This document shows, piece after piece, positions 9,766 to 19,574 of a stretch of DNA of 64,000 nucleotides. The stretch comes from Sphingobacterium alkalisoli. GTDB taxonomy: Bacteria; Bacteroidota; Bacteroidia; Sphingobacteriales; Sphingobacteriaceae. The position numbers were made by a program, and so were the translations under genes. The DNA lies in NCBI RefSeq assembly GCF_005049105.1, contig NZ_SUKA01000003.1, positions 310,001-374,000 on the forward strand, read 5' to 3'. The first letter of the stretch is position 1; every line of letters begins with the position of its first letter. The notes beneath the pieces were generated by a model. The model was not told where the DNA came from. It was given only the letters and a program-made list of their open reading frames with translations, and ran no database searches.

Positions 9766-11316
9766 CTATTCCCACTCAATGGTTGCGGGCGGTTTTGAAC
9801 TAATGTCATATACAACTCTGTTGATTCCTTTAACATGATTAATTATTTCATTCGAAATCTTAGCTAGTAAATCATAAGGCAAGTGAATCCAATCTGCAGT
9901 CATTCCGTCCAATGAACCCACTGCACGCAATGCAACGACGTGTTCGTATGTACGTTCATCTCCCATCACACCTACCGATTGTACGGGCAAGAAGATCGTT
10001 CCTGCCTGCCAAACCTTATCATACCAACCCGACTCCTTTAAGTTACGGATATAAATATCATCAGCTTCCTGCAAAATCCGTACCTTTTCTTCTGTGATAT
10101 CTCCTAATACACGGATTGCCAATCCCGGACCAGGAAAAGGATGCCTACCCAAAATAGCAGAATCTACGTCTAACGTCTTTCCAACACGACGAACTTCATC
10201 TTTAAATAACGTTTTTAGAGGCTCGACCACCTTCAATTTCATATAATCCGGTAATCCTCCTACGTTATGATGCGATTTGATTGTTGCAGAAGGACCTTTG
10301 ACGGAAATAGATTCGATGATATCCGGATATATAGTACCCTGTCCCAGCCATTTTGCCTCCGCTCCCTCAGGAAGTTCCTTTTGTATTTCCTTTGAAGCTT
10401 CGTCAAAGACATCTATAAAAGATGATCCTATGATCTTTCTCTTTTGCTCGGGTTCAGATACGCCTGCTAAACGAGAGAAAAATAATTCTTTCGCATTTAC
10501 CCCCTTGATATTCAGCCCCATGTTCTTATACGAGTCCAATACCTGCTCGTACTCCCCTTTTCGAAGTAAGCCATGGTCTACGAAAAAACAATGTAATCTT
10601 TTACCAATCGCATGATGCAATAACACGGCGGCTACAGTAGAATCCACTCCGCCAGATAACGCCATTATTACATGATCTGTACCCAATTGCTGTTCTAATT
10701 CAGCAACAGTAGTTTCCACAAAAGACTCCGCCGTCCAATCCTGTGAACAACCACAAATATCCACCACAAAATTCTTGATCAACATCTGTCCATCTGTGCT
10801 ATGTGTCACTTCAGGATGAAACTGTATACCGTATGTATTGGTTCCTTCTATGTGGTATGCCGCCACGCGTACTTTGTCTGTACTTGCTATGATATTGAAG
10901 TTCGAAGGAACATCTTTAATCGTGTCACCATGCGACATCCATACTTGGGATTGTATCGGAATGCCTTTTAGCAAATTATTCTCTTGATTCACAAACTGCA
11001 AATTTGCACGACCGTACTCACGGATTTCTGACGGCAATACTTCTCCCCCAGATTTTTGGGCCAAGTATTGCGCACCATAACAAACACCTAATAAAGGAAA
11101 ACGATCTTGGATACTTTCAAAATCTATCTGAGGTGCATCTTCCTGTCTAACGGAATACGGACTTCCAGAAAATATAACACCCTTCACATTATTATCAAAT
11201 TCAGGAAGATTATTAAAAGGATGAATTTCACAATAGACATTTAGTTCACGAACACGACGCGCGATTAGTTGTGTATATTGAGAACCGAAATCAAGAATAA
11301 TTATTTTTTCAGACAT
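9766..11316 (-). CDS. guaA: GMP synthase (glutamine-hydrolysing)
   Basis: A full-length 516-residue GuaA. Class I glutamine amidotransferase domain first, with the nucleophile cysteine in [11 protein letters not shown] near residue 79 and the His/Glu pair in QFHPEVTHS; then the ATP pyrophosphatase domain with the P-loop [10 protein letters not shown] near residue 225; then the dimerisation domain ending PPATIEWE. It converts XMP to GMP using glutamine and ATP in purine synthesis. Nothing is missing. The downstream lipoprotein gene begins four bases after its stop. Confidence 0.98.
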   Translation of the reverse strand: MSEKIIILDFGSQYTQLIARRVRELNVYCEIHPFNNLPEFDNNVKGVIFSGSPYSVRQEDAPQIDFESIQDRFPLLGVCYGAQYLAQKSGGEVLPSEIREYGRANLQFVNQENNLLKGIPIQSQVWMSHGDTIKDVPSNFNIIASTDKVRVAAYHIEGTNTYGIQFHPEVTHSTDGQMLIKNFVVDICGCSQDWTAESFVETTVAELEQQLGTDHVIMALSGGVDSTVAAVLLHHAIGKRLHCFFVDHGLLRKGEYEQVLDSYKNMGLNIKGVNAKELFFSRLAGVSEPEQKRKIIGSSFIDVFDEASKEIQKELPEGAEAKWLGQGTIYPDIIESISVKGPSATIKSHHNVGGLPDYMKLKVVEPLKTLFKDEVRRVGKTLDVDSAILGRHPFPGPGLAIRVLGDITEEKVRILQEADDIYIRNLKESGWYDKVWQAGTIFLPVQSVGVMGDERTYEHVVALRAVGSLDGMTADWIHLPYDLLAKISNEIINHVKGINRVVYDISSKPPATIEWE

Positions 11317-11390
11317 GCCGCAAAGTTACAATTTAGCGACGTAATTCTATACACCTAATTTCACTTCTTACACAAGAATTCCTTCCCTTA

Positions 11391-12197
11391 TCAACCATAA
11401 ATCTCGTTCAATTCCATTGCCAAACGAATACCTGCTTTAAGTAAGCATTCTTCCATGACATACTTGTAGTCGTAAATATACTTATAGCTTAGATTCGCAT
11501 TATCCGCTGCGTCTTTATAAATCTTATTCGCTAGTTCATGGGATTGGAACAACATCTCTTCAAACGTGCAATCCCTATATTTAATATAGAACTGCGAATT
11601 ATGGATATCTAACACATCTGCGTACTCTGTGAAGCTGTATTTTTCATTCTCAACCAGATCCGAATCCCATACCCGATGGATATTAGTCTTGCGTCCAAAG
11701 AATGTCACCTCGACTTTATTGCCGCCTAGATCGGCTTCCCTACTTACATGCATGGGCTGATGGGCATCCGCGAAAAGATGAATAATATAGTACAAGTCAT
11801 GTTGCTTCTCCAATAAACTGATATCTCGACTACTTTTTGCCCGCTCCTTAATCCGCAAATAAGCTTTATATAAATTATTATCGGATGACTGTAGCAGCTC
11901 ATACGAAAATTGCTGGAAGGTAAGATCGGCATTGGTATTTACAAAATGCCAAGATCCAGTCTGATTCAGTTTAGGGTCCGGATCGGATTTTATAAAATCT
12001 GCCCAATTTGACCAATAGGCTATTTTTTGCTTTCCAATTATGCCTTTAATGTGCTTCTTTGCCTTCTTTGTTAGATGTCGCTCAGCAATTTCGGCGATGA
12101 CGCGATGTCCTGTCATCCCCCAAGCCTGTGCAGTTTGGATCGATGCAATAGAAATAAGACCGACAAGTGTTAGTGCAATTGAAATTTTATGCTTCAT
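11391..12197 (-). CDS. S1/P1 nuclease, secreted
   Basis: A zinc-dependent single-strand nuclease/phosphatase family protein of about 268 residues. The signal peptide is MKHKISIALTLVGLISIAS... ending AQA, leaving a mature N-terminal tryptophan (WGMTGHRVIAEIAERHL) as expected, because that Trp is a zinc ligand in this family. Further ligands are seen in HFVNTNAD, HLFADAHQPMHVSREADLGGNKV and VWDSDLVE. The start at the second methionine is chosen because it gives the signal peptide directly and lies seven bases after the DUF4268 stop. It probably degrades extracellular nucleic acids for phosphate or nucleosides. Confidence 0.92.
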   Translation of the reverse strand: MKHKISIALTLVGLISIASIQTAQAWGMTGHRVIAEIAERHLTKKAKKHIKGIIGKQKIAYWSNWADFIKSDPDPKLNQTGSWHFVNTNADLTFQQFSYELLQSSDNNLYKAYLRIKERAKSSRDISLLEKQHDLYYIIHLFADAHQPMHVSREADLGGNKVEVTFFGRKTNIHRVWDSDLVENEKYSFTEYADVLDIHNSQFYIKYRDCTFEEMLFQSHELANKIYKDAADNANLSYKYIYDYKYVMEECLLKAGIRLAMELNEIYG

Positions 12198-12204
12198 GTA
12201 AATG

Positions 12205-12666
12205 TTATTTAAAGATGTCAAATGAATACTTTGCCGTAGACCAAAATTCGTCTAAAGCGATGATACGCGGTTTAAAAAACGAAATTAATGCAGGCCAGTC
12301 ATCTTTTTTAAAGATGCTCACCTCTTCCAACAAAACGGAAATACAACTTATCTGCTTGCCATATGCATCATGATACACACGATGCCATTCCCAGTCTTCT
12401 TGCAAGATTGTCTGAAAAACAGATTTGAGCTCCAAAAACTGTTCAAACATCAATTGTCGTATTCCTTCATCCGGATGAGACATTTCAATCATGATGGAGG
12501 CTTCTTTAGAGGTAGCATCCATACGAAAGAATATATTTCTCACTTCTGTTTTATAGTTCACCCAGTTGATCCTTTCCAGATCCGACGACGGGACAGCAGC
12601 CATGTACTGACCAAATGTTGTCCAGAATTGTTCTTTAGCTTTTTTCGTTTCGTCCCTTGAGTACAA
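12205..12666 (-). CDS. DUF4268 family protein
   Basis: A 153-residue cytoplasmic protein with the features of DUF4268: FWTTFGQYMAAVPSS at the start, ..INWVNYKTEVRNIFFRMDA, MIEMSHPDEGIRQLMFEQF and the final FFKPRIIALDEFW. The family is uncharacterised and often found near restriction or nuclease genes. Here it directly precedes the S1/P1 nuclease and is likely co-transcribed with it. Function unknown. Confidence 0.82.
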   Translation of the reverse strand: MYSRDETKKAKEQFWTTFGQYMAAVPSSDLERINWVNYKTEVRNIFFRMDATSKEASIMIEMSHPDEGIRQLMFEQFLELKSVFQTILQEDWEWHRVYHDAYGKQISCISVLLEEVSIFKKDDWPALISFFKPRIIALDEFWSTAKYSFDIFK

Positions 12667-12780
12667 TGTGTTTTTTTACAAAACTAGCCATTTGCCTAAA
12701 CATTTGAACGTATAAAGTGTTTTAACTACGTAAAGTATTACCATTTAATTAAATATAGGCGTTGTGCATTATACTTTTCA

Positions 12781-12912
12781 TTTTGTCATCCCGAAGCTAG
12801 TAATTGCAAAGCAATCATTCAGATAATTTAAGGTAAAATACGAATGGATAGCGATCTAAAAACTATATTCAACAAAAACTTTAGATACTTTGGCAAGCAT
12901 CAGTATGACATC
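12781..12912. repeat. REP-like intergenic element
   Basis: The gap between DUF4268 and the lipocalin contains TTTTGTCATCCCGAAGC at one end and AGATACTTTGGCAAGCATCAGTATGACAT at the other. Variants of these two halves (TGTCATCCCGA, and TCAGTATGACA read outward from an AGATACTT core) are common dispersed intergenic sequences in Bacteroidota genomes. Only one imperfect copy is in the window, so repeat status is from family memory, not from this sequence. Confidence 0.35.
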
Positions 12913-12961
12913 GAAAACATCATAATCTTATGATGCCCAATCTGCAAATAACTACATACAT

Positions 12962-13495
12962 ATGAATAAGAAAAAATCATTATTAGCATTGACAGCCATC
13001 GCTGCTGGTTCAGTTATCTATAGCATATGGAAGCCTGTGAAATCAGACCTTCCTGTCGTTCAAAATCTAGATTTAAATAAATACCTTGGTAAGTGGTATG
13101 AAATCGCGCGATTAGATTTTTATTGGGAAAAAAATCTTAAAAATGTGACTGCAGAATACAACCTTAATGAAGATGGGTCTATTGGCGTGAACAATCAGGG
13201 ATTTGACTTTACGAAGAACAAGCACAAACAAAGTATTGGCAAGGCAAAGTTCTTGAGAACCCCAAATGAAGGTGCACTTAAAGTTTCTTTTTTCGGTCCG
13301 TTTTATTCGGGGTATAACATTATGCATGTCGATGATAATTATCGGCATGCGTTGGTCTTTGGGGAAAATTTGGATTACATCTGGATACTATCGCGTGAGA
13401 AAATAATTTCCGATGAAATACGTGATATGTATTTGGCATACGCTGAAAGGGCCGGATATGATGTCAAAAAATTGGTTTGGACATTTCATGACTAG
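12962..13495 (+). CDS. Lipocalin family protein (Blc-like)
   Basis: A 177-residue lipocalin. An N-terminal hydrophobic segment (LLALTAIAAGSVIYSIW) anchors or exports it; the lipocalin GxW motif is in YLGKWYEIARLDFYWEKNL near residue 45, followed by typical strands NVTAEYNLNEDGSIGVNN and HALVFGENLDYIWILSRE. Bacterial lipocalins of this type bind lipids in the envelope. No lipobox cysteine is visible, unlike E. coli Blc. It stands alone. Confidence 0.9.
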   Translation: MNKKKSLLALTAIAAGSVIYSIWKPVKSDLPVVQNLDLNKYLGKWYEIARLDFYWEKNLKNVTAEYNLNEDGSIGVNNQGFDFTKNKHKQSIGKAKFLRTPNEGALKVSFFGPFYSGYNIMHVDDNYRHALVFGENLDYIWILSREKIISDEIRDMYLAYAERAGYDVKKLVWTFHD

Positions 13496-13580
13496 CCAAA
13501 CTATATTTTTATGGTATTATTAAGTTAATATTAATTTAATTTGAATAGCATATATTTGGCTAATAATCTAAAAAATAGCT

Positions 13581-14993
13581 ATGCTTAAAAAAATTACAAC
13601 GTTACTTTTTATTTCCTTTCTTTTTGTGTTTCCCATATTTGGTCAGAAAGCCAAATATATATTTTTTATGATCGGTGATGGTATGGGCCTGAATCAAGTC
13701 AACCTCGCTGAGATCTACGCAGCGGAATTAGCTGGGAAAAACGGTGTTTTCCCATTGGTATTTACACAATTTCCATACGCTACATTCGGTACAGCATATT
13801 CTCTTTCCCATGGAGTTACCGACTCAGGAGCCGGAGGTACAGCGCTTGCCGTTGGAAGAAAAACGAAGAATGGCGTTATCGGTATGGACAGTGCGGGAAC
13901 TACATCTTATAAAAGTATTGCTTATGCCGCTAAAGCTAAAGGCATGAAAGTCGGTATTGCCACAAGCGTAAGCATAGACCACGCAACTCCAGCTGCATTC
14001 TATGCCAACCGTCCCAGCCGCAATATGTATTATGAGATCGGTTTGGATCTTATTAAATCCAATTTTGACTTTTTCGCAGGTGCGGGTTTTTTAAAACCGG
14101 ATAAGACTTTTGACAATAAAGAAGCGCCCTCTTTGTTCCCTCAATTTGAAAAGGCAGGCTATCGTATTATAAAAGGATACGACGCATTCCAACAGGCAAA
14201 AAAGAGCGAAGGTAAAATTATCCTCACCAACATCGATGGTACAGACCCCTCAGCATTAAAATATGCAATCGATCAGAAGCAAGATGATCTTAAATTGGCT
14301 AATATAACAGCTGCAGCTATTGACGCATTGACCGCAAATGATAAAGGTGAAGGCTTTTTCTTGATGGTAGAAGGCGGAAAAATAGATTGGGCCTGCCACG
14401 CAAATGATGGAGGAACCACCATACACGAAGTGCTGGATTTCGACGAATCTGTTAAATTAGCCTTTGAATTTTACAAAAAACACCCCGAAGAAACGCTTAT
14501 TATCGTTACTGCCGATCACGAAACAGGTGGACTGGGAATCGGAAATGGTAGCAGTAGATTAAATACCAAGGGATTTGAAGGACAGAAAATTTCACAAGGA
14601 GAACTTTCTACGCGTATTCAAGAGCTACGCAAAAGCAGCCCCAATGCAAGTTGGGATGACGTTAAAAAGTTATTGCAACAAAATTTGGGGCTATGGTCTA
14701 CTGCAAAGGTAGACACCAAAGATGAGAAGGAACTATTTGCAGCGTACGAACGGAGTTTCGTTAATCACGAAAATGAAAGTGAAAAAAGCTTATATGCCAG
14801 TGACGACAAAATAGCTGCGCTGAGCATCGCTGTACTAAACAACGCATCTTCCCTTGCTTGGTCTTCAAAAAATCATTCTGCGGCTTATATTCCAATTTAT
14901 GCAATTGGTGCAGGTGCCGATCTATTTAACCACAAAATGGAAAATACCGATATTCCTAAAAAAGTAGCCAAGGCTGCTGGATTAGAATTATAA
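13581..14993 (+). CDS. Alkaline phosphatase, secreted
   Basis: A 470-residue PhoA-type enzyme. Signal peptide KKITTLLFISFLFVFPIFG then metal site MIGDGMGLNQV, nucleophile serine region GVTDSGAGGTALAVGRKTK near residue 85, and further metal ligands DHATPAAFYAN, EGGKIDWACHAND, VTADHETGGLG and the final histidine in NHSAAYIPIYA. All the expected two-zinc/one-magnesium ligands appear present. It hydrolyses phosphomonoesters in the periplasm, likely under phosphate limitation. A strong bidirectional terminator follows at 15007. Confidence 0.95.
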   Translation: MLKKITTLLFISFLFVFPIFGQKAKYIFFMIGDGMGLNQVNLAEIYAAELAGKNGVFPLVFTQFPYATFGTAYSLSHGVTDSGAGGTALAVGRKTKNGVIGMDSAGTTSYKSIAYAAKAKGMKVGIATSVSIDHATPAAFYANRPSRNMYYEIGLDLIKSNFDFFAGAGFLKPDKTFDNKEAPSLFPQFEKAGYRIIKGYDAFQQAKKSEGKIILTNIDGTDPSALKYAIDQKQDDLKLANITAAAIDALTANDKGEGFFLMVEGGKIDWACHANDGGTTIHEVLDFDESVKLAFEFYKKHPEETLIIVTADHETGGLGIGNGSSRLNTKGFEGQKISQGELSTRIQELRKSSPNASWDDVKKLLQQNLGLWSTAKVDTKDEKELFAAYERSFVNHENESEKSLYASDDKIAALSIAVLNNASSLAWSSKNHSAAYIPIYAIGAGADLFNHKMENTDIPKKVAKAAGLEL

Positions 14994-15006
14994 GTACCCT
15001 AATAGC

Positions 15007-15043
15007 AAAAAGCGGGATATTCGTGGTGAATATCCCGCTTTTT
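15007..15043. terminator. Bidirectional rho-independent terminator
   Basis: A perfect 16-bp stem (15007-15022 with 15028-15043) with a five-base GTGGT loop and an A/T run on each side. It lies between the convergent alkaline phosphatase and ssb genes and would serve both. Confidence 0.92.
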
Positions 15044-15048
15044 GGATT

Positions 15049-15438
15049 TTAGAAAGGAAGATCGGCATCATTTCCCTCTTCCGTCCGAGAATCAACTTCC
15101 CTGGAAGTATAATCCAATGCCATGAAATGGTTTACCTTAATTTCTGCTACTGAACGTTTTATCCCTTGGCTATCAACATATTCCCGGTATTGTAGGGGGC
15201 CCGATACTAAAATTTGCGCCCCCTTCTTACCATACTTTTCTACCGCCCTATTCAACTCACCCCATACCACACAGGTATGCCATTGCGTCGTTTCTTTCCA
15301 TTCGCCATTACGTAATTTTATACGCTCATTGGTTGCTAAACGCAACGTACAAACCTTTGTGTCCTGACTAGTTGTTTTGATTTCCGCATCGGCACCTAAA
15401 CGTCCAATTAATTGAACTTGATTCATTAAAGCATTCAT
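15049..15438 (-). CDS. ssb: Single-stranded DNA-binding protein
   Basis: A 129-residue OB-fold protein: NQVQLIGRLGADAEIKTT at the start, WHTCVVWGELN and YGKKGAQILVSGPLQYREY in the core, and an acidic C-terminal tail ending DADLPF, the interaction tip of bacterial SSB. The linker is very short compared with E. coli SSB, as in many Bacteroidota paralogues. It has its own terminator downstream. It binds ssDNA in replication and repair. Confidence 0.95.
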   Translation of the reverse strand: MNALMNQVQLIGRLGADAEIKTTSQDTKVCTLRLATNERIKLRNGEWKETTQWHTCVVWGELNRAVEKYGKKGAQILVSGPLQYREYVDSQGIKRSVAEIKVNHFMALDYTSREVDSRTEEGNDADLPF

Positions 15439-15614
15439 AATCTTAAAAATTTAATTGTAAAATATTATTTAATTTAACCTAAACAACGAATAGCTTCTGT
15501 GCTATTGATTGAAACAAAGGTCGGAGACTTATTAAATATTATTCGTATATTAAATGTTTATTACCGACTATAACCGTTTGTAAACGTTTACAATTAGATA
15601 TAAACAACTCAAGT

Positions 15615-15968
15615 ATGGATAAAAAATTATGCTTAGAATGTCATAAACCAATAAAAGGTCGGGCGGACAAACGCTTTTGTGATGATGCTTGTAGAAATGC
15701 ATACAACAACCGATTAAATGGCGACCAAAATAATACAATCCGTAATATTAATTATATACTACGAAAAAACAGGAGAATACTACAGGCTTTCTTAGGAAAG
15801 GAAAAGCTAGTTAAAATTCCGTTAGAAAAGCTTCAAAAAGAGGGGTTTAAGTTTGATTACCAGACCCATTTGCTTCACACCAGTAAAGGACAATCTTATG
15901 TTTTTGTGTACGAATATGGTTACCTCCTTCTGGAGCACAACGTATGCTTGATCGTTAAACAGAAATAA
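15615..15968 (+). CDS. Small zinc-ribbon protein, Bacteroidota-specific
   Basis: A 117-residue protein starting with CLECHKPIKGRADKRFCDDAC, a CxxC...CxxxC pattern that could bind one zinc, followed by RNAYNNRLNGD and a mixed helix/strand body. Similar small proteins occur widely in Sphingobacteriales, divergent from ssb or tRNA genes, but have no known function. The zinc role is inferred from the cysteines only. Confidence 0.75.
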   Translation: MDKKLCLECHKPIKGRADKRFCDDACRNAYNNRLNGDQNNTIRNINYILRKNRRILQAFLGKEKLVKIPLEKLQKEGFKFDYQTHLLHTSKGQSYVFVYEYGYLLLEHNVCLIVKQK

Positions 15969-16005
15969 TTAAAACCTAAAAAACTATCAGCTGATGAACC
16001 GCTCA

Positions 16006-16863
16006 TTATTCTGTTTCTTGGTAATTCCAGCTGATTAGTTTTTCTTCTAGGATACGTGCCATTTTATTAAAATAACGCTTTTGCTTATACCCCATGACCC
16101 ACTGGATACCTTGAACGGCATTCGTACAAAAAATCTCATCCGCGCGCTTCATTATTTCAGGACTGATCTGCGCTTCAACGACGGGAATCCCTTCGTGTTC
16201 GGCCATATCCATTACGACTCGACGCATTACACCGTCGATGCACCCTTCAGACAGCGCCGGTGTATACAATGTCTTTTCGTAATACACGAATATGTTCGAG
16301 GTTAACGCCTCGCATAAATAGCCCTCCTGATTTAACAACAACACATCGTCAAAAGAGAACTTTTTCTTGTGCAATCCAGCTAAAACATATATCAGTGAAT
16401 TATTGGATTTGATACCCGATAGATCACTATATGATTTTTTATACTCGGTATAGAGGTCCACAATTAACCCCACTTTCCTGTCGCGTAGGGTCTCATCTAT
16501 TTTATGCACCTGAAAAACAAAGACGGGTCTATTCGTTTGTGGACTGTAAAGCCCTCCACCATCCCTAAATACGATCAAACGAATGCGAAGACGTTTCCCT
16601 ACCATATTATTCTTCCGAATAAGTTCCTCTGCCCTACTCCGAATAAAGAATTCGTCAAATTTGGTATATTCATCCAAGTGCAGCATTTTCATGCTCTTTT
16701 GCAATCTTTCAACGTGAAATTTCAGAAATCGAATGTCCCCGTCTTTCCATAACATGGTTTCAAAAAGACCATCCCCATAGCGGAAGGCGCGATTTTCAAC
16801 TGTCATCACAGACGTATCCTCCGGCACAAACGTGCCGTTGTAATTAATATAATGTATCGGCAT
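16006..16863 (-). CDS. Class IV PLP aminotransferase (PabC/IlvE/Dat-like)
   Basis: A 285-residue fold-type IV PLP enzyme. The substrate-face motif RYGDGLFETMLWKDG is near residue 28, the PLP lysine region is SGIKSNNSLIYVLAG near 155, and the EALTSNIFVYY phosphate-binding motif follows near 190. This matches branched-chain or D-amino-acid transaminases and aminodeoxychorismate lyases; sequence alone does not separate them. The start follows the RluA-family gene by 11 bases on the same strand, so the two are co-transcribed. Confidence 0.88.
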   Translation of the reverse strand: MPIHYINYNGTFVPEDTSVMTVENRAFRYGDGLFETMLWKDGDIRFLKFHVERLQKSMKMLHLDEYTKFDEFFIRSRAEELIRKNNMVGKRLRIRLIVFRDGGGLYSPQTNRPVFVFQVHKIDETLRDRKVGLIVDLYTEYKKSYSDLSGIKSNNSLIYVLAGLHKKKFSFDDVLLLNQEGYLCEALTSNIFVYYEKTLYTPALSEGCIDGVMRRVVMDMAEHEGIPVVEAQISPEIMKRADEIFCTNAVQGIQWVMGYKQKRYFNKMARILEEKLISWNYQETE

Positions 16864-16874
16864 AAATGAATATT

Positions 16875-17912
16875 CTATTTTACTTCGTGACCCGTGGCAT
16901 AATTACGCCACTTCTCTAACACTAAACGAAAATCTTCCGGTATTGGTACCTCGAAGTGCACTGTTTTCTTTGATGTGGGATGCACAAAGCCGAGTGCCCG
17001 TGCATGTAAAGCCTGTCGTGGCATCATCTGAAAACAATTTTCGACAAATTGTTTATATTTATTAAATACAGTCCCTTTCATAATACGATCTCCGCCATAA
17101 GCAGCATCGCTGAATAAGGGATGACCTATCGATTTCATATGTGTCCGTATCTGATGCGTACGGCCTGTCTCTAACTGGCATTCAATTAAGGTAACATAGC
17201 CCAAACGTTCTAAAACTGTATAATGTGTCACCGACCACTTACCCTGATCTGGCTCTTTATACATCTCCATCACTCTGCGGTCTTTCATATTGCGCCCTAT
17301 ATATCCTGATACGGTACCGTTTTCGGCGACATCTCCCCATACAAGCGCTACATAACGACGTTGTATAGAGTGCTCATAGAATTGTTTAGCTAAATAGGTC
17401 ATGGCCCATTCGTTTTTCGCAATCACCAACAGTCCTGAGGTATCTTTATCAATCCGATGTACAAGTCCAGGTCGCCCTGTATTTCCAGCCATATTTGGCA
17501 GCTGATTTAAATAGAAAGCCAATGCGTTAACGAGCGTACCGGTGTAGTTATTAAAGCCTGGATGTACGACCATACCTGCCTCTTTATTGACAATCAGTAC
17601 ATCTTCATCTTCATAGGTGATATTCAATGGAATATCTTCCGGATATACTTCCGTATCGCGTGGTGGATCAGGTAGTAACATGGTGATCACATCTAATGGT
17701 CTCACCTTATAAGAGGCCTTTACAATTTTATCATTCACCCGAACAGTATCTGCGTCGATAGCATTCTGAATACGATTTCTAGACGTATTCTCTACTCTGT
17801 TCATCAAGAATTTATCCAAACGCAACGGAGCTTGTCCCTTATCCGCCACAATGCGGATATGTTCAAATAATTCCTGATCTTCTTGTTCTAGTAATTCTAA
17901 ATCCTCTGCCAT
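16875..17912 (-). CDS. RluA-family pseudouridine synthase (RluD-like)
   Basis: A ~345-residue rRNA pseudouridine synthase. An S4 RNA-binding domain leads (APLRLDKFLMNRVENTSRNR), and the catalytic aspartate is in GLVHRIDKDTSGLLVIAKN near residue 150, then the conserved ETGRTHQIRTHM. The start at MAEDLELLEQ is preferred to an upstream ATG because the family begins there and it leaves 39 bases to the divergent neighbour. It isomerises uridines in 23S rRNA. Confidence 0.92.
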   Translation of the reverse strand: MAEDLELLEQEDQELFEHIRIVADKGQAPLRLDKFLMNRVENTSRNRIQNAIDADTVRVNDKIVKASYKVRPLDVITMLLPDPPRDTEVYPEDIPLNITYEDEDVLIVNKEAGMVVHPGFNNYTGTLVNALAFYLNQLPNMAGNTGRPGLVHRIDKDTSGLLVIAKNEWAMTYLAKQFYEHSIQRRYVALVWGDVAENGTVSGYIGRNMKDRRVMEMYKEPDQGKWSVTHYTVLERLGYVTLIECQLETGRTHQIRTHMKSIGHPLFSDAAYGGDRIMKGTVFNKYKQFVENCFQMMPRQALHARALGFVHPTSKKTVHFEVPIPEDFRLVLEKWRNYATGHEVK

Positions 17913-17951
17913 TGCACAAAAGTAAGGCAAATAGGTCAAAATCTCTTAACT

Positions 17952-18890
17952 TTGAAGCAAGAACATGAATTAAATATAACAGCAATCGAATTGACACTTG
18001 ATTTTTATAGTCCCGAGGAGGAATTATTTCTTCCATTATTTAAAGAAAAGCAGGTACGGGTTTTCGTTAAGCGAGATGATTTGATCCATCCTTTTATTTC
18101 AGGAAACAAATGGCGTAAACTTAAATATGCGCTAATATCGGCAAAGGAAAACAAACAAGATACGCTGGTTACATTTGGAGGAGCCTGGTCCAATCACCTG
18201 CTCGCCACTGCTTGCGCCGGAGCCATGTTCGGTTTTAACACTATAGGATTCGTCCGCGGTGAAAGTGTCTCCAATCCCGTTCTCGCGATGTGTAAACTCT
18301 ATGGAATGGAACTGGTATTCGTGACCCGAACCGAATACAAACACAAAACGGATTTATTTCTTCAACGGTTCGAAAGCGGCAGCAATGCGCTATTTATTGA
18401 TGAAGGTGGTTATGGGCCTCACGGTATGCGAGGTTGCTCCGAAATAATCGCTGAATTAAAGCATGCATATAACCATATTTTCTGTGCTGCTGGTACCGGC
18501 ACCACGTTAGCCGGATTGGCAACAGGAATTTCGGATCACAAGTTGGAGCATACACAACTTCACGGAGTCCCTGTCTTAAAAGGAGGTGCTTTTATCGAAA
18601 CAGAAATGAAAAATCTTACCGCGCCTATACAACAATTAACATTGCATACGGATTACCATTTTGGCGGATACGCCAAGACGACCCCCGAATTATTCCATTT
18701 TATTCAAGAATTTGTCTCCAAAACAGGTATGATGATCGAACCTGTGTATACCGGAAAACTTTTCTATGCCCTCCACGATCTAATAAATAAAAACACCTTT
18801 TCGCCGGATGATAAAATACTCCTACTGCACACCGGCGGTTTAACTGGATTTCTGGGGATGTACGAGGAATTTACATCACTAAATATCTAG
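17952..18890 (+). CDS. PLP-dependent ACC deaminase/D-cysteine desulfhydrase-like enzyme
   Basis: A 312-residue fold-type II PLP enzyme. The PLP lysine is in FISGNKWRKLKYAL near residue 57; GGAWSNHLLATA binds substrate; the phosphate loop AAGTGTTLAGLATG is near 180. This is the ACC-deaminase/D-cysteine desulfhydrase family; many members act on D-cysteine or D-serine. The start appears to be TTG at 17952, because no ATG exists in frame before the conserved region. It is divergent from the RluA gene and overlaps the end of the cupin gene by four bases at the 3' side. Confidence 0.87.
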   Translation: MKQEHELNITAIELTLDFYSPEEELFLPLFKEKQVRVFVKRDDLIHPFISGNKWRKLKYALISAKENKQDTLVTFGGAWSNHLLATACAGAMFGFNTIGFVRGESVSNPVLAMCKLYGMELVFVTRTEYKHKTDLFLQRFESGSNALFIDEGGYGPHGMRGCSEIIAELKHAYNHIFCAAGTGTTLAGLATGISDHKLEHTQLHGVPVLKGGAFIETEMKNLTAPIQQLTLHTDYHFGGYAKTTPELFHFIQEFVSKTGMMIEPVYTGKLFYALHDLINKNTFSPDDKILLLHTGGLTGFLGMYEEFTSLNI

Positions 18891-19225
18891 ATAAAATCTG
18901 CTCTAAACGGTGTAAACGTATCAATTAATTCTCCCGCCTCGAGACATACACAGCCATGTACGAGATTAGAAGGTACCACACAGCCATCACCTTGGGAAAG
19001 AATCTGATCCTTCCCATCAATGCTGTAGCTAAATTTACCTGAAGACACATAGGACGTCTGTACATGTGGATGATGGTGCAGTTCTCCAACAGCTCCCGTT
19101 TCAAAACGGACCTTCACCAACATCATTTCCGGCGTATACCCCAGTACCTTTCGTTGCACACCTTTTCCCAGATCCTGCCACGCTATTGAATCATCCTTAA
19201 AAAAAATATCGTCTTGCTTATTCAT
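18887..19225 (-). CDS. Cupin-domain protein
   Basis: A ~112-residue single-cupin protein: GELHHHPHVQTSYVSSGKFSY holds the first metal-binding histidines, and GDGCVVPSNLVHGC the second motif. Such proteins often bind a metal and act as small sensors or isomerases; the substrate is unknown. A longer frame up to 19285 exists, but the conserved body begins right after MNKQDDIFFKD, so the internal ATG is preferred. Convergent with the PLP enzyme. Confidence 0.85.
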   Translation of the reverse strand: MNKQDDIFFKDDSIAWQDLGKGVQRKVLGYTPEMMLVKVRFETGAVGELHHHPHVQTSYVSSGKFSYSIDGKDQILSQGDGCVVPSNLVHGCVCLEAGELIDTFTPFRADFI

Positions 19226-19574
19226 ATCTAAAATTTCATCACAAACATTTTTATCGCTCGTCCGAGCCAAAGATACGCCGATCATTTCAGTTTAGAACTA
19301 TATACTTTGCTACGATTAATTTTTCGCTTAAGTATCTATATCGGTAGTCATTTTGTCATTTTAAAGATAGCATATCATCTAATTATCATCTATTCGTCAA
19401 ACTCACTTTTATCATTTTATAATAAGAAAAATATCCATTTAATTTGCATCAGATTTTTTGAACTTTTACCTCAGAAAGTCAAAATGATTTAATTTATATT
19501 TTATGAAATGCTCATGTTCCCGCAAATGTAAACATACATGACTATTCCATACAACCACTAGATACAATATACAT
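19226..19574. other. Intergenic stretch without recognised feature
   Basis: About 350 AT-rich bases between the cupin and DUF5686 genes. No coding frame, hairpin or repeat stood out. It must hold the promoters of the two divergent genes, but no convincing TAnnTTTG with spaced TTG could be picked. Confidence 0.4.
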
